64,000 nucleotides of DNA from the NCBI RefSeq assembly GCF_004770045.1, contig NZ_RQFO01000004.1, positions 1,047,501 through 1,111,500 on the forward strand. The letters are read 5' to 3'. The notes beneath the pieces are model-generated. The model saw only the letters and a program-made list of their open reading frames with translations, made no database searches and was not told the DNA's origin. This DNA comes from Leptospira montravelensis. GTDB lineage: Bacteria > Spirochaetota > Leptospiria > Leptospirales > Leptospiraceae. Position numbers and translations under genes: made by a program. Below are positions 7,644 through 17,761 of this stretch, in pieces (within the stretch, counting starts at the first letter, position 1; each line of letters begins with the position of its first letter).

Positions 7644-9982
7644 AGGTTTACTTCCTCACAAACAGTAAACGGAAGGATGGAATACGGCGGTTCTCCGTTA
7701 CGATCTAAACTTTGAAAGTTATGATGAAATCCTCTGATGGATTGATTTCCAATGAGGATAAATTTTTCACTTCCAGCAGGTTTTAATAAAATACTCCGAT
7801 TGAAAAAATAAAGGATAGGGTTATTTTTCAGTTCCTTTCCAATGTTTTGGAAATGGGGGAGAATTTTTGTATATGGCTCATAGATATCAATCGAGTTTGC
7901 TGCACGAATGATGATGGTTTTTCCTTTTAAATTGGGAACTGGACGGTTCCTTAAAATCCAATTGTTAGGGTTGGAATAAACTGTTTGGAATTCACCCACT
8001 CCATCCGCAGAAAGAATCCGAATGTTTGGAAAAGCATAAAGCCTATCTTTTAATTCCGGTTTTACCTTTTTCAAAAACAAATCCACTTCCCCAGGTAACT
8101 CCCATAAGACAACTTCCATTCCTGAAAAATGTTTGGCCACAGCAAGTGAGGTAACTCCAGGATATTCGGGATGGTTTAATGCAGGACCAATATCAAAAAA
8201 TACAATTTGATTTCCTTTATCAAAACGCTTCAGATCACCAAACAAAGTTTTTCGGAGCGCTGACATAGGTTTAGAAAGAAACGCCTTTGCATTTAATAAA
8301 TCATCCAAAAATAAATTAGTGTCTTCCAATCTATTTTCATAGGTCCTTGCACGAATTTCTTCATCTTGGCTATTAAACAAATAACGTCCAGTATACGACC
8401 TTATTGTTTTTTCTTCTAATTCAGTAAAGGAGTTGGGATTTAAAGTTTCCCAAGTATAAGGATAAATAGTTTTTCCAATTTCAAAACGATCCGTTGTAGG
8501 TAAATCGACTATTTGACCATAAGGAGATAATCTTACGTATTGTTTGTAATAAGTTTCTGTTTGTTCTGGATTGTTTCGAAGTTTAGAAAGAACTGCAAGG
8601 TTATAAAGCGCAAATCTATGATATGGCTTTTCTTCAATTCCATAGATGGATTTGGCAGAAACAAGAGCTTCCCAAACTGAATTTGCAACACTCCATTTTC
8701 CCGATTTATAAAGAGTGGCCGCATATAAATTATAAGAATACAATGCTATGTCATGATTGGCATAACTTTCATCCATAATCACTTTTCTTTGGTCTTGTAA
8801 CAATGACAAGGCAGCATCATACCTACCTAAATCATAATAAACCTTTGCCAAATTAAAATCCAGATAAAGGGAATCAATACCTTTGTATTTATTTCGAATT
8901 GAGGAAAGTTCATACGAAGCAAGTTCGGCTTGCGAAAGATCATAAAGTAGAAGTCCATAAAAATATGAATTTTCTACTGAGTTTGGATCAGACAAAAGAC
9001 CCAAAGTGTCATAAAGTTTTCTGGCAGAAGTTAAATAGTAAACAGCTTCTTCTTTTTTTCCGTCCAGAACCAAAGCTTTTCCGAGTAAAGAAAGTGTATC
9101 TGCATAATCGCTATGAAATACGGATTTAAGAAGTTCTCTTTCTTTTTTTGCGGCGTTTGCATACTCAATGGTTTTACTAAATTCTTGTTTTGTGAAATAG
9201 TAATCAGCAATAGTTTTTGCAACATAGAACCTCGTGTAGGCTGAGAAATTTAAATTCCCACCCACATTCCGCCAAGTTTCCTTGAATGATTCTTCTGTTC
9301 TTTTTTCTAAACTAAGACCAATTTTAATGAACTGTAAATACTCGGATGGAAATTCCAAAGATTTCAAAAGGACATTTTTTTCTTCCAGAGATAACTTGGG
9401 ATCATATTCAGACAAACGAACAAACTCGGATTCAGAAAGAAATACCACTTCGGAAGGAAATTTCCATTCTGGTGTTCGTTTCATCAAACGATGCAAACGA
9501 ATGGTTTCATCCAAAAGATGAGAAAGTGATCGATAAACAAGAGAAACCAATTTCCCACGTTCTTCATAAGGCAGAAACACCGACTTACCCGTGTAAGTTG
9601 ATTTAAGTTCTAATGATTTTAATTTAGGTATGAATTCAATTCCCTTTTCTTTCCACTCGAAAACTCCGGTAAAAACAAAATTGGACCTTAGTTTCTTTGC
9701 AAGTGTGAGCGAATTTTCTTTTCCAAGATACACTCCCCCAGTCACTTTTTGAAATTCAAAATCAATCAACTCAGAAAGTAGATGTAAGGTTTTGGGATCA
9801 GATTCTTTTCCTGAAATTTCAAAGTCGCCTAAACTAAAAAAGGAAACTGTTTCGGCGGATTCATAAGTTACCGGTAAGGTTTCTTTTTGGATCGCATTTC
9901 GAATCGAATAGTATAACGGAGCATAGGCGACAAAGGCCAAAAGGGAAAAGGTGAGTAGGGTATTTTTTTGAAAGCGGGACAA
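7640..9982 (-). CDS. TPR-repeat membrane-anchored protein with Rossmann-like C-terminal region
   Basis: A 780-residue protein. An N-terminal hydrophobic segment (residues about 8-26) acts as signal anchor. The middle, about residues 230-470, contains tetratricopeptide-like helical repeats (for example YANAAKKERELL, LGKALVLDGKKEEAVYYL, LAKVYYDLGRYDAALSLL). The C-terminal third has VFFDIGPALNHPEYPGVTS followed by VVLWELP, which resembles the first two strands of a SAM-dependent methyltransferase fold; that is a weak inference. The frame starts with TTG at 9982, with no ribosome-binding site, and a TAGAAT hexamer lies just upstream, so a leaderless message is possible. Coupled to the following membrane protein gene. 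Confidence 0.65.
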   Translation of the reverse strand: MSRFQKNTLLTFSLLAFVAYAPLYYSIRNAIQKETLPVTYESAETVSFFSLGDFEISGKESDPKTLHLLSELIDFEFQKVTGGVYLGKENSLTLAKKLRSNFVFTGVFEWKEKGIEFIPKLKSLELKSTYTGKSVFLPYEERGKLVSLVYRSLSHLLDETIRLHRLMKRTPEWKFPSEVVFLSESEFVRLSEYDPKLSLEEKNVLLKSLEFPSEYLQFIKIGLSLEKRTEESFKETWRNVGGNLNFSAYTRFYVAKTIADYYFTKQEFSKTIEYANAAKKERELLKSVFHSDYADTLSLLGKALVLDGKKEEAVYYLTSARKLYDTLGLLSDPNSVENSYFYGLLLYDLSQAELASYELSSIRNKYKGIDSLYLDFNLAKVYYDLGRYDAALSLLQDQRKVIMDESYANHDIALYSYNLYAATLYKSGKWSVANSVWEALVSAKSIYGIEEKPYHRFALYNLAVLSKLRNNPEQTETYYKQYVRLSPYGQIVDLPTTDRFEIGKTIYPYTWETLNPNSFTELEEKTIRSYTGRYLFNSQDEEIRARTYENRLEDTNLFLDDLLNAKAFLSKPMSALRKTLFGDLKRFDKGNQIVFFDIGPALNHPEYPGVTSLAVAKHFSGMEVVLWELPGEVDLFLKKVKPELKDRLYAFPNIRILSADGVGEFQTVYSNPNNWILRNRPVPNLKGKTIIIRAANSIDIYEPYTKILPHFQNIGKELKNNPILYFFNRSILLKPAGSEKFILIGNQSIRGFHHNFQSLDRNGEPPYSILPFTVCEEVNL

Positions 9983-10045
9983 GTTTTGTTAATTCTAAAA
10001 AGTTTAGTTTGACCTATTTTTCTTAGAATTTTGCAGAACTCAAGG

Positions 10046-10067
10046 AAAAAACGGGGTTTCCCCCGTT
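10046..10067 (-). terminator. Rho-independent terminator after flgE
   Basis: On the minus strand AACGGGG-GAAA-CCCCGTT is followed directly by a T run. This 7-base-pair GC-rich stem with a stable GAAA tetraloop begins 13 bases after the flgE stop codon and should end the fliK-flgD-flgE transcript. Confidence 0.85.
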
Positions 10068-10079
10068 AGGAATCGAATC

Positions 10080-11474
10080 TTATCGTTTGAGACCTAGAAC
10101 TTCCTGGATCATTTGGTCAGAAGTCACAATGGTTCGGGAGTTGGCTTGGAATCCCCTTTGGGTCACAATCATATCAGTGAACTGGTCAGAAAGATCCACG
10201 TTTGACATCTCTAGGAGTCCCGCATTGATTTTTCCACGGCCTTGGCTTCCTGCTTCCCCAATGTTTGCATCCCCTGAGTTGAGAGAGTAACTATACATTG
10301 TGTCCCCTTCTTTATTGAGACCGGCTGGGTTTGTAAAGTTGGCAAGTGCAATCCTTGCGAGTGGTTGGCGCACTCCATTAGAAAATACTCCCGTTACGGT
10401 TCCTGTGTTATCTATGGAAAAAGATTCCATATATCCCATTGGGTATCCGTCTTGTTTCACAGCTTTCGTTGTAAAATCAGAAGAGAACTGAGTGATCCCA
10501 CCCACAAGACCTGCTTCTCCTAAATTCAAACTGAATTTTTGAGCGGTTGGGTTTCCAGGAATGCGGAAAGAAATATCTGCTTTGAGTTTTCCAGTCGTTT
10601 GGGAATCCACTCCATCAGAGACCGAGATGATTTTCCCGTCTGGTGTGAAAGATACTTCAAGCTCTTGGTTTCCAGAAACTTTTGTGTTTTCTCCACCTGT
10701 TCCACTGACGTCTACAGAAACTTGGCTTGCATCTTCCAATTTGAAACGCATCTTCCAAACGTTCTCTCTCATTTTGTAAAACTCCACTCCCATTTGGCGA
10801 GTGTTTCCGAGTTCATCATATACATTAATGGATGTTACATGGCCTCTTCTTTGGCGAGGATCTGGATCATTGATATAACGTTGGATGTCTTCTTCTGTTG
10901 CATCAGAGGGAACTGCGGCAACACTTGCATTGAGGTTGGATTGAAAATCTACGTTTTGAGTCGCACGAGCCGGTTCTTTGGAATAAAGAGGAATCATGAT
11001 GTCTTCCAAAGATCCTGCGGAGTTGATGTATTTGTTTCCACCATCATCCAAACGAGAATTCCAACCTTGTACTTTTAAGCCGTTGGCAGGGTTTACATAA
11101 AATCCGTTTTTATCTACGTTGAAAGCACCAGCGCGAGTATAAAATTGTTTGTCGCCGTCTTTTACAACGAAGAAACCTTCACCTGAGACTGCAACATCAG
11201 TATTTTTTCCTGTAGTTTGCAAAGCACCTTGTGTCATAATTTTATCGATAGCAGCGATGAGAGAACCAAGACCAACTTGTTTCGGGTTTGTTCCCCCGAT
11301 CCTTTCGTTTGGTTCTGACGCACCTTGTAACTCTTGCGAGATCATATCTTGGAAGGTAACTCGTTCCGTTTTAAAACCGTGTGTGTTCACGTTGGAAATG
11401 TTGTTACCAATAACATCCATTCTTACTTGGTGGTTTTTCAATCCGGAAACTCCGGAGTAAAGTGATCTCATCAT
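10080..11474 (-). CDS. flgE: Flagellar hook protein
   Basis: FlgE polymerises into the hook, the universal joint between motor and filament; in spirochaetes it lies in the periplasm. The 464-residue protein has the N-terminal rod/hook helix motif ([32 protein letters not shown] region), the central hook domains, and the conserved C-terminal helix [19 protein letters not shown]. Counting from the first Met, Ser179 is present in FQSN, and Lys148 and Lys166 are present. These are positions reported for lysinoalanine cross-links in Leptospira interrogans FlgE, in which serine replaces the cysteine of other spirochaetes. There is no cysteine anywhere in the protein. Last gene of the fliK-flgD-flgE block. 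Confidence 0.95.
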   Translation of the reverse strand: MMRSLYSGVSGLKNHQVRMDVIGNNISNVNTHGFKTERVTFQDMISQELQGASEPNERIGGTNPKQVGLGSLIAAIDKIMTQGALQTTGKNTDVAVSGEGFFVVKDGDKQFYTRAGAFNVDKNGFYVNPANGLKVQGWNSRLDDGGNKYINSAGSLEDIMIPLYSKEPARATQNVDFQSNLNASVAAVPSDATEEDIQRYINDPDPRQRRGHVTSINVYDELGNTRQMGVEFYKMRENVWKMRFKLEDASQVSVDVSGTGGENTKVSGNQELEVSFTPDGKIISVSDGVDSQTTGKLKADISFRIPGNPTAQKFSLNLGEAGLVGGITQFSSDFTTKAVKQDGYPMGYMESFSIDNTGTVTGVFSNGVRQPLARIALANFTNPAGLNKEGDTMYSYSLNSGDANIGEAGSQGRGKINAGLLEMSNVDLSDQFTDMIVTQRGFQANSRTIVTSDQMIQEVLGLKR

Positions 11475-11512
11475 AACGTTATATCCTCTCTTTTTCTATC
11501 GACCATTTTTGA

Positions 11513-12097
11513 TTAATCCTGATAAGCTTCTTGTTTTTTTAATGTATTATTCGGAACGTTTGTCGCGTTCTGTGGGCGTTGGAATTCTGGTTCTGCTTTG
11601 AGTAGTGATGGATCAGAAATCAAATTGATTTTTGCAACATCAAGCATCCTACCATTGACACGCACATATGTTTTCCCTTCGTTATCAAAAAGAATAGCAC
11701 CCGCAAGTCCTGTCACATCTTCACCTGTGACTAAATCTGGCCCGGACACAATTTTACCCACTACCGAATAACTTTGTTTAGATTCCATTCTAGCAATTCC
11801 AGAAGAAATATTTTTCATTTGTTCGAGAGATGAGAACTGAGCCATTTGAGCAATGAAGTCTTTGTCTTGCACTGGGTTTGTTGGATCTTGGTGAGAAAGT
11901 TGCGTGAGAAGGAGTTTTAGAAAATCATCCTTTCCTAGTTCCTTTTGTTTCTCACGAATTTCGATTCCCTTCAAACCACTTGTTTCTTCTTTTTCTAACT
12001 GATCCAAATGTTTACGAATATTGAAAGTTCTATCCCCTTCAAAGTATTTGGTTCTAGCTGAATTTTGAGTCGATATATCTGACATTCCTTCTGGCAT
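11513..12097 (-). CDS. flgD: Flagellar hook capping / hook assembly protein
   Basis: FlgD caps the growing hook and lets FlgE subunits add beneath it. The conserved N-terminal region [41 protein letters not shown] is present at about residues 51-94, and is the diagnostic FlgD signature. At 194 residues it is on the short side of the family; the C-terminal tudor/Fn3-like part is abbreviated to about 80 residues with [14 protein letters not shown]. Position between fliK and flgE is the usual order. A longer disordered N-terminal part precedes the signature. Confidence 0.93.
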   Translation of the reverse strand: MPEGMSDISTQNSARTKYFEGDRTFNIRKHLDQLEKEETSGLKGIEIREKQKELGKDDFLKLLLTQLSHQDPTNPVQDKDFIAQMAQFSSLEQMKNISSGIARMESKQSYSVVGKIVSGPDLVTGEDVTGLAGAILFDNEGKTYVRVNGRMLDVAKINLISDPSLLKAEPEFQRPQNATNVPNNTLKKQEAYQD

Positions 12098-12129
12098 GGG
12101 ATCCTCTATTTTTCTATATTGATTGGCGT

Positions 12130-13779
12130 TTATGCGAAAAATTCCAATGTTTTGGATTCTTCTATGTCTTGCAGTAAGTCCGCCGATTCTTCTAAACCTA
12201 AATTGTTTTCAGTATTGCGAAACCGGGCCGCACCTACCATCGTTTGGTAGAGTTCATTTTGTTCTCTTCGATCAGTAAGGCCACTTCCATCATCCCATAA
12301 ATCAATGATGAGCGCTTGTAAGTCGAGACCAGATTCTTTTAAGTTTTCTTTAATAGTTTGAATTTCGTTTTGAAGAGATTTCTGAAGTTCTTCCGATTCC
12401 ACAAGGATTCGGCCTTCCACTTTATCCCCATCTACAGTGACTTTCAAAGTAAGCCTACCGTATTCTTTGGGATTCATTACGATTTCTGCACTGGACTTTC
12501 CGTTTTGAACAATATCAAACCGAGCTTGTTTGATGAGTTCGTCGATATTTTGTTTGAGGTTGGACTCTTTTGGTTTTGCAGTTTTTTCCGCAGAACGAAT
12601 GTCTTCAGTTTTTTGCGTAGATTTAGATTCTAAAGAGGAAAATGAAAAACCTTGTTTGGATCCACGCTCTTCAAAAGAACGACCACCCTCTTCTCCCGAT
12701 TTAGAGGATGAGGAATTTTGAATATTAGAGATAAAAGAAACCTCTGTCTGTTTTTGTTTTTCAGAAGGAGTTTGTACTTTCGAATCTTGTTTTTGAAACT
12801 CTTTATCTTTGATACCGAGCGAACGAATCATCTTATCTGAATTAACAGATTGGTTTGATTTTTCTGGTTCCGATGATACTTCCAAGTTTTCAGATCCGTT
12901 TTTAGTTTGTTTGTTTGGTTTGATTTTTCCGTCATTCTTACGAACAGAATGTTCCGTCGGAATTTCTTTTCCTTCCACTTTTACTTCTTTGCCTTTGGCA
13001 AAGACTAAATCAGATATTACCGAACCAGAATGGATAGGCTCTTTTTTAATATTTAAAGATTCTAATTTATCATTGCCTCTTTTATTTTCTAAGGTTTTTT
13101 TTTCCGACTTAGGAAAATGAACTAAGTTAGAATCTTTCTCTAAATTGATTTGTGGTTTTAGGATAGTTGGTTCGTTCTGTTTGGTTCCCTTTTCTGATTG
13201 GAAAAGTTGCATTGCTAATTTTTTTGCTTCATCGATAAAACCAGATCCTTCTTTAGGGGAAGAGGAATAAGCTGTAGTTTTTTCAGCAGATTTTTGTAAG
13301 GAGAGTAAGACAGTTTTTTCTTTATTTACAATTTCCGTCATTTGGTTTGCTGAAACCAAAGACCGGTCCCAATCCGCATAAGAAGTCACCAAATCAATGC
13401 TATACTCCAATGCATCACGGTCCAAATCTTCCTCTTCCGTATTTTCTTCTGATTCATCCGCTTCTTCCGATAAATTTGTCTCTTTAGAAATAGTTTTTTC
13501 ATTGGATGATTCTGATACAGCAGTTAACTCTTGTTTTTTGATTTCATCTGATTTAGATGGTTCGGAAAAAGAACTTACTTCTTCATTTTCGCGTGTTTTG
13601 GTTTTGAATTCAGAATTAGGTTGTTTTTTTTCTGTGTGCACCTGGAACTCTCGTTCCAAAATTTCCCCAAAACTTTCCCTCACTGCCGCTGCATGGTTTT
13701 CGAAACCGGTGGGCTGGGAAGACTTCCCTTCGACTTTCGGGAATGGGATTACGTTTTGGTTTGGGGCTTTTACGTTCAT
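12130..13779 (-). CDS. fliK: Flagellar hook-length control protein (FliK-like)
   Basis: FliK is secreted during hook growth, measures hook length and switches export specificity from hook to filament. The 549-residue protein has a long, low-complexity, Ser/Glu/Lys-rich N-terminal part (about 1-410), as expected for the poorly conserved ruler region. It also has a C-terminal globular domain at about 420-505 containing [18 protein letters not shown] and a [16 protein letters not shown] segment, the Flg_hook family pattern. Together with flgD and flgE downstream this makes the assignment firm. It starts at an ATG with MNVKAPNQN; the 179 bases upstream are shared with the divergent sbp gene. Confidence 0.88.
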   Translation of the reverse strand: MNVKAPNQNVIPFPKVEGKSSQPTGFENHAAAVRESFGEILEREFQVHTEKKQPNSEFKTKTRENEEVSSFSEPSKSDEIKKQELTAVSESSNEKTISKETNLSEEADESEENTEEEDLDRDALEYSIDLVTSYADWDRSLVSANQMTEIVNKEKTVLLSLQKSAEKTTAYSSSPKEGSGFIDEAKKLAMQLFQSEKGTKQNEPTILKPQINLEKDSNLVHFPKSEKKTLENKRGNDKLESLNIKKEPIHSGSVISDLVFAKGKEVKVEGKEIPTEHSVRKNDGKIKPNKQTKNGSENLEVSSEPEKSNQSVNSDKMIRSLGIKDKEFQKQDSKVQTPSEKQKQTEVSFISNIQNSSSSKSGEEGGRSFEERGSKQGFSFSSLESKSTQKTEDIRSAEKTAKPKESNLKQNIDELIKQARFDIVQNGKSSAEIVMNPKEYGRLTLKVTVDGDKVEGRILVESEELQKSLQNEIQTIKENLKESGLDLQALIIDLWDDGSGLTDRREQNELYQTMVGAARFRNTENNLGLEESADLLQDIEESKTLEFFA

Positions 13780-13882
13780 AGGGTGCCTTCTCCCTTTAGG
13801 ATCGAACTTCCCGAGATTTCCTTTAGAGAATTATCTTCTTCCTTTTCCGGTTTATGTCGGAAAGGGTAAATGACAGAGTTTT

Positions 13883-13916
13883 ACGAAATAAATTTCGTTT
13901 GACAAATTTCCGCTAA
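13883..13916 (+). promoter_or_regulatory. Putative sbp control region: inverted repeat next to TTGACA and a TTTCCGCTAA motif
   Basis: ACGAAAT-AA-ATTTCGT (13883-13898) is a perfect inverted repeat that directly abuts a consensus TTGACA (13899-13904). Three bases further is TTTCCGCTAA (13907-13916), which recurs upstream of cysH. No convincing -10 element is found at the expected spacing, so the TTGACA may be fortuitous or the site may need an activator. Confidence 0.4.
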
Positions 13917-13958
13917 ATTGGAGGATGAGTTTGATTTATTAAACAAAAGGGCGCAAAA

Positions 13959-14996
13959 ATGAAAATAGATACCCGTAATCCGAACCTAAAATCAACAATT
14001 TCTGCCATATTGTGCATTTTTTTGAGCGTGATGAGCTTTTCCTCTCTCGCAAGCGAAGGCACTTTCCTCCATGTGTCCTTTGACCCTACAAGAGAATTGT
14101 ATGAGGAAATTAACAAAGCTTTCTTAAAAGAATGGAAATCCAAAAAAGGAAACGATTTTGCCATCCAACAATCTCACGGCGGATCCGGGAAACAAGCACG
14201 TGCAGTAATCGATGGACTGGATGCTGACGTAGTGAGCCTTGCTCTTTCTTATGATATTGATAGTATCTCCACCAAATCAGGGTTAATCGAAGCAAATTGG
14301 CAAAAAAAACTCCCAAACAATAGTGTTCCTTACTACTCAACCATAGTTTTTTTAGTCCGTAAATCCAATCCGAAAAAAATCAAAGATTGGGATGATATCG
14401 TAAAACCAGGAGTTGCAATCATTACACCTAATCCAAAAACCAGTGGTGGTGCTCGTTGGAATTATTTGGCAGCTTACGGATTTGCAAAACGCAAATACAA
14501 ATCAGATGAAAAAGCCACTGAGTTTGTCAAAGCACTTTTCAAAAATACATCCGTCCTTGATACAGGGGCCCGCGGGTCCACAACTACGTTTGTCCAAAGA
14601 GGAATTGGTGACGTTCTCATCACTTGGGAAAACGAAGCCAAACTTTCTTTAGATGAAGAAAAAAGATCAGGAAAAAACACTTTAGAAGTGGTGTATCCAT
14701 CTGAATCCATCAAGGCAGAAACTCCAGTTGCTGTTGTTACGAAAACTGCTAAAGAAAAAGGCAATTTGGAAAAAGCTACAGCCTATCTAGAGTTTCTTTA
14801 TACAAAAGAAGGACAATCGATCATCGCTAAACATTTTTTTAGACCAACAGATGCCGCAGTAACAAAATCTTCTGCAAAAGAATTTCCCAACATTAAATTA
14901 TTTTCCCTATCCGATTTAGGGGAAACTTGGGAATCTGCTCAGAAAAAACATTTTGCAGATGCAGGTGTCTTTGATGCCATCTACAAAACCCCTTAA
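13959..14996 (+). CDS. sbp: Sulfate-binding periplasmic protein of the sulfate ABC importer
   Basis: Sbp captures sulfate in the periplasm and delivers it to CysT-CysW. The 345-residue protein has a signal peptide (hydrophobic core [11 protein letters not shown], probable cleavage after residue 32). It also has the sulfate-binding signatures [39 protein letters not shown] and [22 protein letters not shown] eight bases before the ATG is the ribosome-binding site. It heads a tight sbp-cysT-cysW-cysA unit (3-base gap, then overlaps). Thiosulfate could also be a substrate, as in the related CysP; sequence alone does not separate them. The upstream region carries an inverted repeat and a motif shared with cysH. 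Confidence 0.95.
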   Translation: MKIDTRNPNLKSTISAILCIFLSVMSFSSLASEGTFLHVSFDPTRELYEEINKAFLKEWKSKKGNDFAIQQSHGGSGKQARAVIDGLDADVVSLALSYDIDSISTKSGLIEANWQKKLPNNSVPYYSTIVFLVRKSNPKKIKDWDDIVKPGVAIITPNPKTSGGARWNYLAAYGFAKRKYKSDEKATEFVKALFKNTSVLDTGARGSTTTFVQRGIGDVLITWENEAKLSLDEEKRSGKNTLEVVYPSESIKAETPVAVVTKTAKEKGNLEKATAYLEFLYTKEGQSIIAKHFFRPTDAAVTKSSAKEFPNIKLFSLSDLGETWESAQKKHFADAGVFDAIYKTP

Positions 14997-14999
14997 AAT

Positions 15000-15827
15000 A
15001 TGCTTATAGAAACCCGGCCGTATAAAAAACTACATTTTGGAATCAGTTTAGGACTGACTGTCTTTTATTCGTCCGCGGTTGTTGTCATTCCACTTCTAGG
15101 ACTTTTTTTCCATTCCCTCGGGATTGGAGTTTCAGGGATCTTAGAAGTGTTTGCCGATGAAAGAATTCGTTCCGCACTTTTTTTAAGTTTCAGTGTGGGT
15201 TTTATCTCTGCCATCATCAATCTCTTTGTTGGATTTTTATTCGCTTGGGTTCTTGTTCGTTACAACTTTCCTTTTAAAAAATTACTCGATACCTTAATTG
15301 ATTTACCTTTCACATTACCCACTGCGGTGGCAGGAATTGCTCTCACAACAATTTATTCTCAAAATGGAATCATTGGATCTTACTTTGAACCGTGGGGTAT
15401 CAAAATTGCTTACACTCCGATTGGAATTGTGATCGCGCTAGTGTTTATTGGATTTCCTTTTGTCGTACGAACTGTCCAACCTGTGATCGAAGAACTACCA
15501 AAGGAACTGGAAGAAAGTGCCCGTTGCCTCGGTGCGACACCCTTCCAAACTTTTTATAAAGTTTTATTACCCGAACTTTGGCCTTCCCTACTAGCCGGAA
15601 CAGGAATGGCTTTTGCCAGAAGTATTGGTGAATATGGATCTGTTGTTTTTATTTCCGGAAACATTCCAGGAAAAACAGAAATCCTTCCTCTTCTCATTGT
15701 CACCAAACTCGAACAATACGAATATCAAAAAGCAACTTCCATTGCACTTGTGATGTTACTCACTTCTTTTGTTTTTATGTTTCTAATCAATTTACTCCAA
15801 GAACGGGCATCGAAAAAATTATCATGA
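15000..15827 (+). CDS. cysT: Sulfate ABC transporter permease CysT
   Basis: One of two membrane subunits forming the sulfate channel. The 275-residue protein has about six membrane helices. It also has the cytoplasmic loop that contacts the ATPase, [30 protein letters not shown], and the sulfate permease motif [25 protein letters not shown]. It begins three bases after sbp and overlaps cysW by four bases, so expression is coupled. CysT (CysU) and CysW are paralogous; order in the operon and the longer N-terminal segment fit CysT. Confidence 0.93.
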   Translation: MLIETRPYKKLHFGISLGLTVFYSSAVVVIPLLGLFFHSLGIGVSGILEVFADERIRSALFLSFSVGFISAIINLFVGFLFAWVLVRYNFPFKKLLDTLIDLPFTLPTAVAGIALTTIYSQNGIIGSYFEPWGIKIAYTPIGIVIALVFIGFPFVVRTVQPVIEELPKELEESARCLGATPFQTFYKVLLPELWPSLLAGTGMAFARSIGEYGSVVFISGNIPGKTEILPLLIVTKLEQYEYQKATSIALVMLLTSFVFMFLINLLQERASKKLS

Positions 15828-16639
15828 AAATTAAAATTTTGCCCATTTTCCTCGTGTTTTTGGCTTATTTTTTTGCTGGGATCATCCTTCTTTTGCCCAT
15901 TTACACTGTGTTTTCCGAAGCATTTTCCGAAGGTTATACAAAGTATATCGAATCCATTACTGGCGAATATGCACTGTATGCGATTGGCCTCACCATTAAA
16001 GTATCTGTTGTCTCTGTCATACTCAATACAATCTTTGGAGTGACCGCAGCCTTTACCATCACAAGGTTTCAATTCCCAGGGAAAAATATTTTAGTCACCA
16101 TCATCGACTCTCCCTTTGCCGTTTCTCCTGTAGTTTCTGGGCTTATCTTTTTATTGTTATTCGGAAGGCAAGGTTACTTTGGTGATTTTCTTTCAGCACA
16201 TGGAATCAAAATTGTTTTTAATACTCCGGGCCTTATCCTTGCCACAGTATTCATTACCTTTCCCTTTGTGGCAAGGGAACTAGTTCCCTTAATGCAAAGC
16301 CAAGGGAGAGAGGAAGAGGAAGCCGGTATGTTACTGGGTGCTAATTTCTTTCAATTACTGCGACGAGTCATTCTCCCTAATATCAAATGGGGTTTGTTAT
16401 ACGGGATCATTCTTTGTAATGCAAGGGCTATGGGCGAGTTTGGAGCGGTATCGGTTCTTAGTGGGCATATTCGCGGGAAAACAACCACCCTTCCTCTCCA
16501 TATCGAAATGTTGTACAATGAATTTGATTCCGTGGGAGCCTTTTCCTGTGCCACCTTACTTGTGTTTCTCTCTCTTCTCACACTGATCTTTAAATTGATT
16601 TTGGAAAAACGAACTGCGAGTCAGAACAATGCCGATTGA
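15824..16639 (+). CDS. cysW: Sulfate ABC transporter permease CysW
   Basis: Second permease subunit of the sulfate importer. The 271 residues include about six membrane helices, the [22 protein letters not shown] motif of CysW proteins and the ATPase-coupling loop [23 protein letters not shown]. It starts within the last codons of cysT (ATGA overlap) and runs 11 bases into cysA. All residues expected of the family appear intact, so the importer should be functional. Confidence 0.93.
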   Translation: MKIKILPIFLVFLAYFFAGIILLLPIYTVFSEAFSEGYTKYIESITGEYALYAIGLTIKVSVVSVILNTIFGVTAAFTITRFQFPGKNILVTIIDSPFAVSPVVSGLIFLLLFGRQGYFGDFLSAHGIKIVFNTPGLILATVFITFPFVARELVPLMQSQGREEEEAGMLLGANFFQLLRRVILPNIKWGLLYGIILCNARAMGEFGAVSVLSGHIRGKTTTLPLHIEMLYNEFDSVGAFSCATLLVFLSLLTLIFKLILEKRTASQNNAD

Positions 16640-17693
16640 AATAAATAACGTAAATAAAACCTTTGGGTCGTTCACCGCTCTAAGAGATGTTAACCTTACG
16701 ATTCCTGATGGAGAACTTGTGGCACTCCTTGGTCCCTCTGGATCAGGAAAAACCACCTTACTCCGAATCATCGCAGGTCTCGAAGAACCATCCTCGGGAA
16801 AAGTGGAGTTCGTGGGTGAAAACCTCTCCACTTCTAAAATTCAAAATGGCGAAGTCGGATTTGTTTTCCAACATTATGCCCTCTTTCGCCACATGACCAT
16901 TGCCGAAAACATAGCCTTTGGTTTGGAAGTCAGACCAAAAAACCTGCGACCTTCGAAAAAAGAAATTGGGGAAAAAGTTTCGAAACTCCTCACACTCATC
17001 CAATTAGAAAAATTCCATAACCGATACCCGCACGAATTGTCTGGGGGCCAACGCCAACGTGTGGCTCTCGCACGTGCCCTTGCCATCGAACCAAAATTTT
17101 TATTACTCGATGAACCATTTGGTGCCCTTGATGCCAAAGTGAGAAAGGAACTAAGAAACTGGTTACGAAGACTCCATGACGAAATCCATATAACAAGTGT
17201 TTTTGTAACTCATGACCAAGAAGAGGCATTGGAAGTCAGTGACCGAGTTGTCATTCTCAATCATGGCCAACTGGAACAAGTGGGAAGTCCTGACGAAGTG
17301 TACAACAAACCCAAGTCTCCTTTTGTGTTTCATTTTCTCGGAGATGTGAATCTTTTTCACGGAAGGATCGAAGAAGGAAAAACGAAAATTGGGAATTTGG
17401 CCCTCGATAGCACGGAACACCAAGATGTAAAAGAATCGGTGGCCGTGGCCTATGTTCGTCCTTATGATGTGGAAATTGTCAGAGAGTCTGACCAAGGGAT
17501 CGCCGCCGAAATCCAATACATCCATTCCACGGGAAGGAATGTGCGAGTGGAATTGAAACGAGTGGACACGGGGACACTCATCGAATCAGTTCTCGAGCAG
17601 GAAACCTACCGTCTTTTGAACCTTTTGCCAGGCGAGACGGTCTACCTTAGGATTAAAAAAGCAAAAGTTTACGTAGAAGACTTCTCTATCTAA
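16629..17693 (+). CDS. cysA: Sulfate ABC transporter ATP-binding protein
   Basis: ATPase of the sulfate importer. The 354-residue protein has Walker [10 protein letters not shown], the ABC signature [16 protein letters not shown], Walker [20 protein letters not shown] and the switch histidine in [14 protein letters not shown]. The C-terminal 120 residues form the regulatory TOBE-like extension usual for CysA. It overlaps the end of cysW by 11 bases. It is followed after 68 bases by cysH, with an inverted repeat between them, so cysH may have separate control. Confidence 0.94.
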   Translation: MPIEINNVNKTFGSFTALRDVNLTIPDGELVALLGPSGSGKTTLLRIIAGLEEPSSGKVEFVGENLSTSKIQNGEVGFVFQHYALFRHMTIAENIAFGLEVRPKNLRPSKKEIGEKVSKLLTLIQLEKFHNRYPHELSGGQRQRVALARALAIEPKFLLLDEPFGALDAKVRKELRNWLRRLHDEIHITSVFVTHDQEEALEVSDRVVILNHGQLEQVGSPDEVYNKPKSPFVFHFLGDVNLFHGRIEEGKTKIGNLALDSTEHQDVKESVAVAYVRPYDVEIVRESDQGIAAEIQYIHSTGRNVRVELKRVDTGTLIESVLEQETYRLLNLLPGETVYLRIKKAKVYVEDFSI

Positions 17694-17696
17694 TAT

Positions 17697-17745
17697 TTTC
17701 CGCTAATATAGTTTACAAATCGTCCAATATACAAAACATTGGACG
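17697..17745 (+). promoter_or_regulatory. Putative cysH control region: shared TTTCCGCTAA motif and 8-base inverted repeat
   Basis: TTTCCGCTAA (17697-17706) matches the sbp upstream motif exactly. It is followed by CGTCCAAT (17721-17728) and ATTGGACG (17738-17745), a perfect inverted repeat around nine bases. No T run follows, so this is not a rho-independent terminator. An operator or leader hairpin 16 bases before the cysH ATG is the better reading. Confidence 0.4.
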
Positions 17746-17761
17746 GTAGGATTGGAAAAAA

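Noticed and set aside
10539..11078. 179-residue reading frame antisense to flgE
   Set aside because: It is a mirror of a highly conserved gene with constrained codons; the translated product is cysteine- and aromatic-rich without domain pattern.
13397..13873. 158-residue serine-rich reading frame antisense to fliK
   Set aside because: It is the shadow of the low-complexity Glu/Ser/Lys region of FliK.
17721..17745. Rho-independent terminator between cysA and cysH
   Set aside because: The inverted repeat is not followed by a T run, so it was listed as a possible operator instead.
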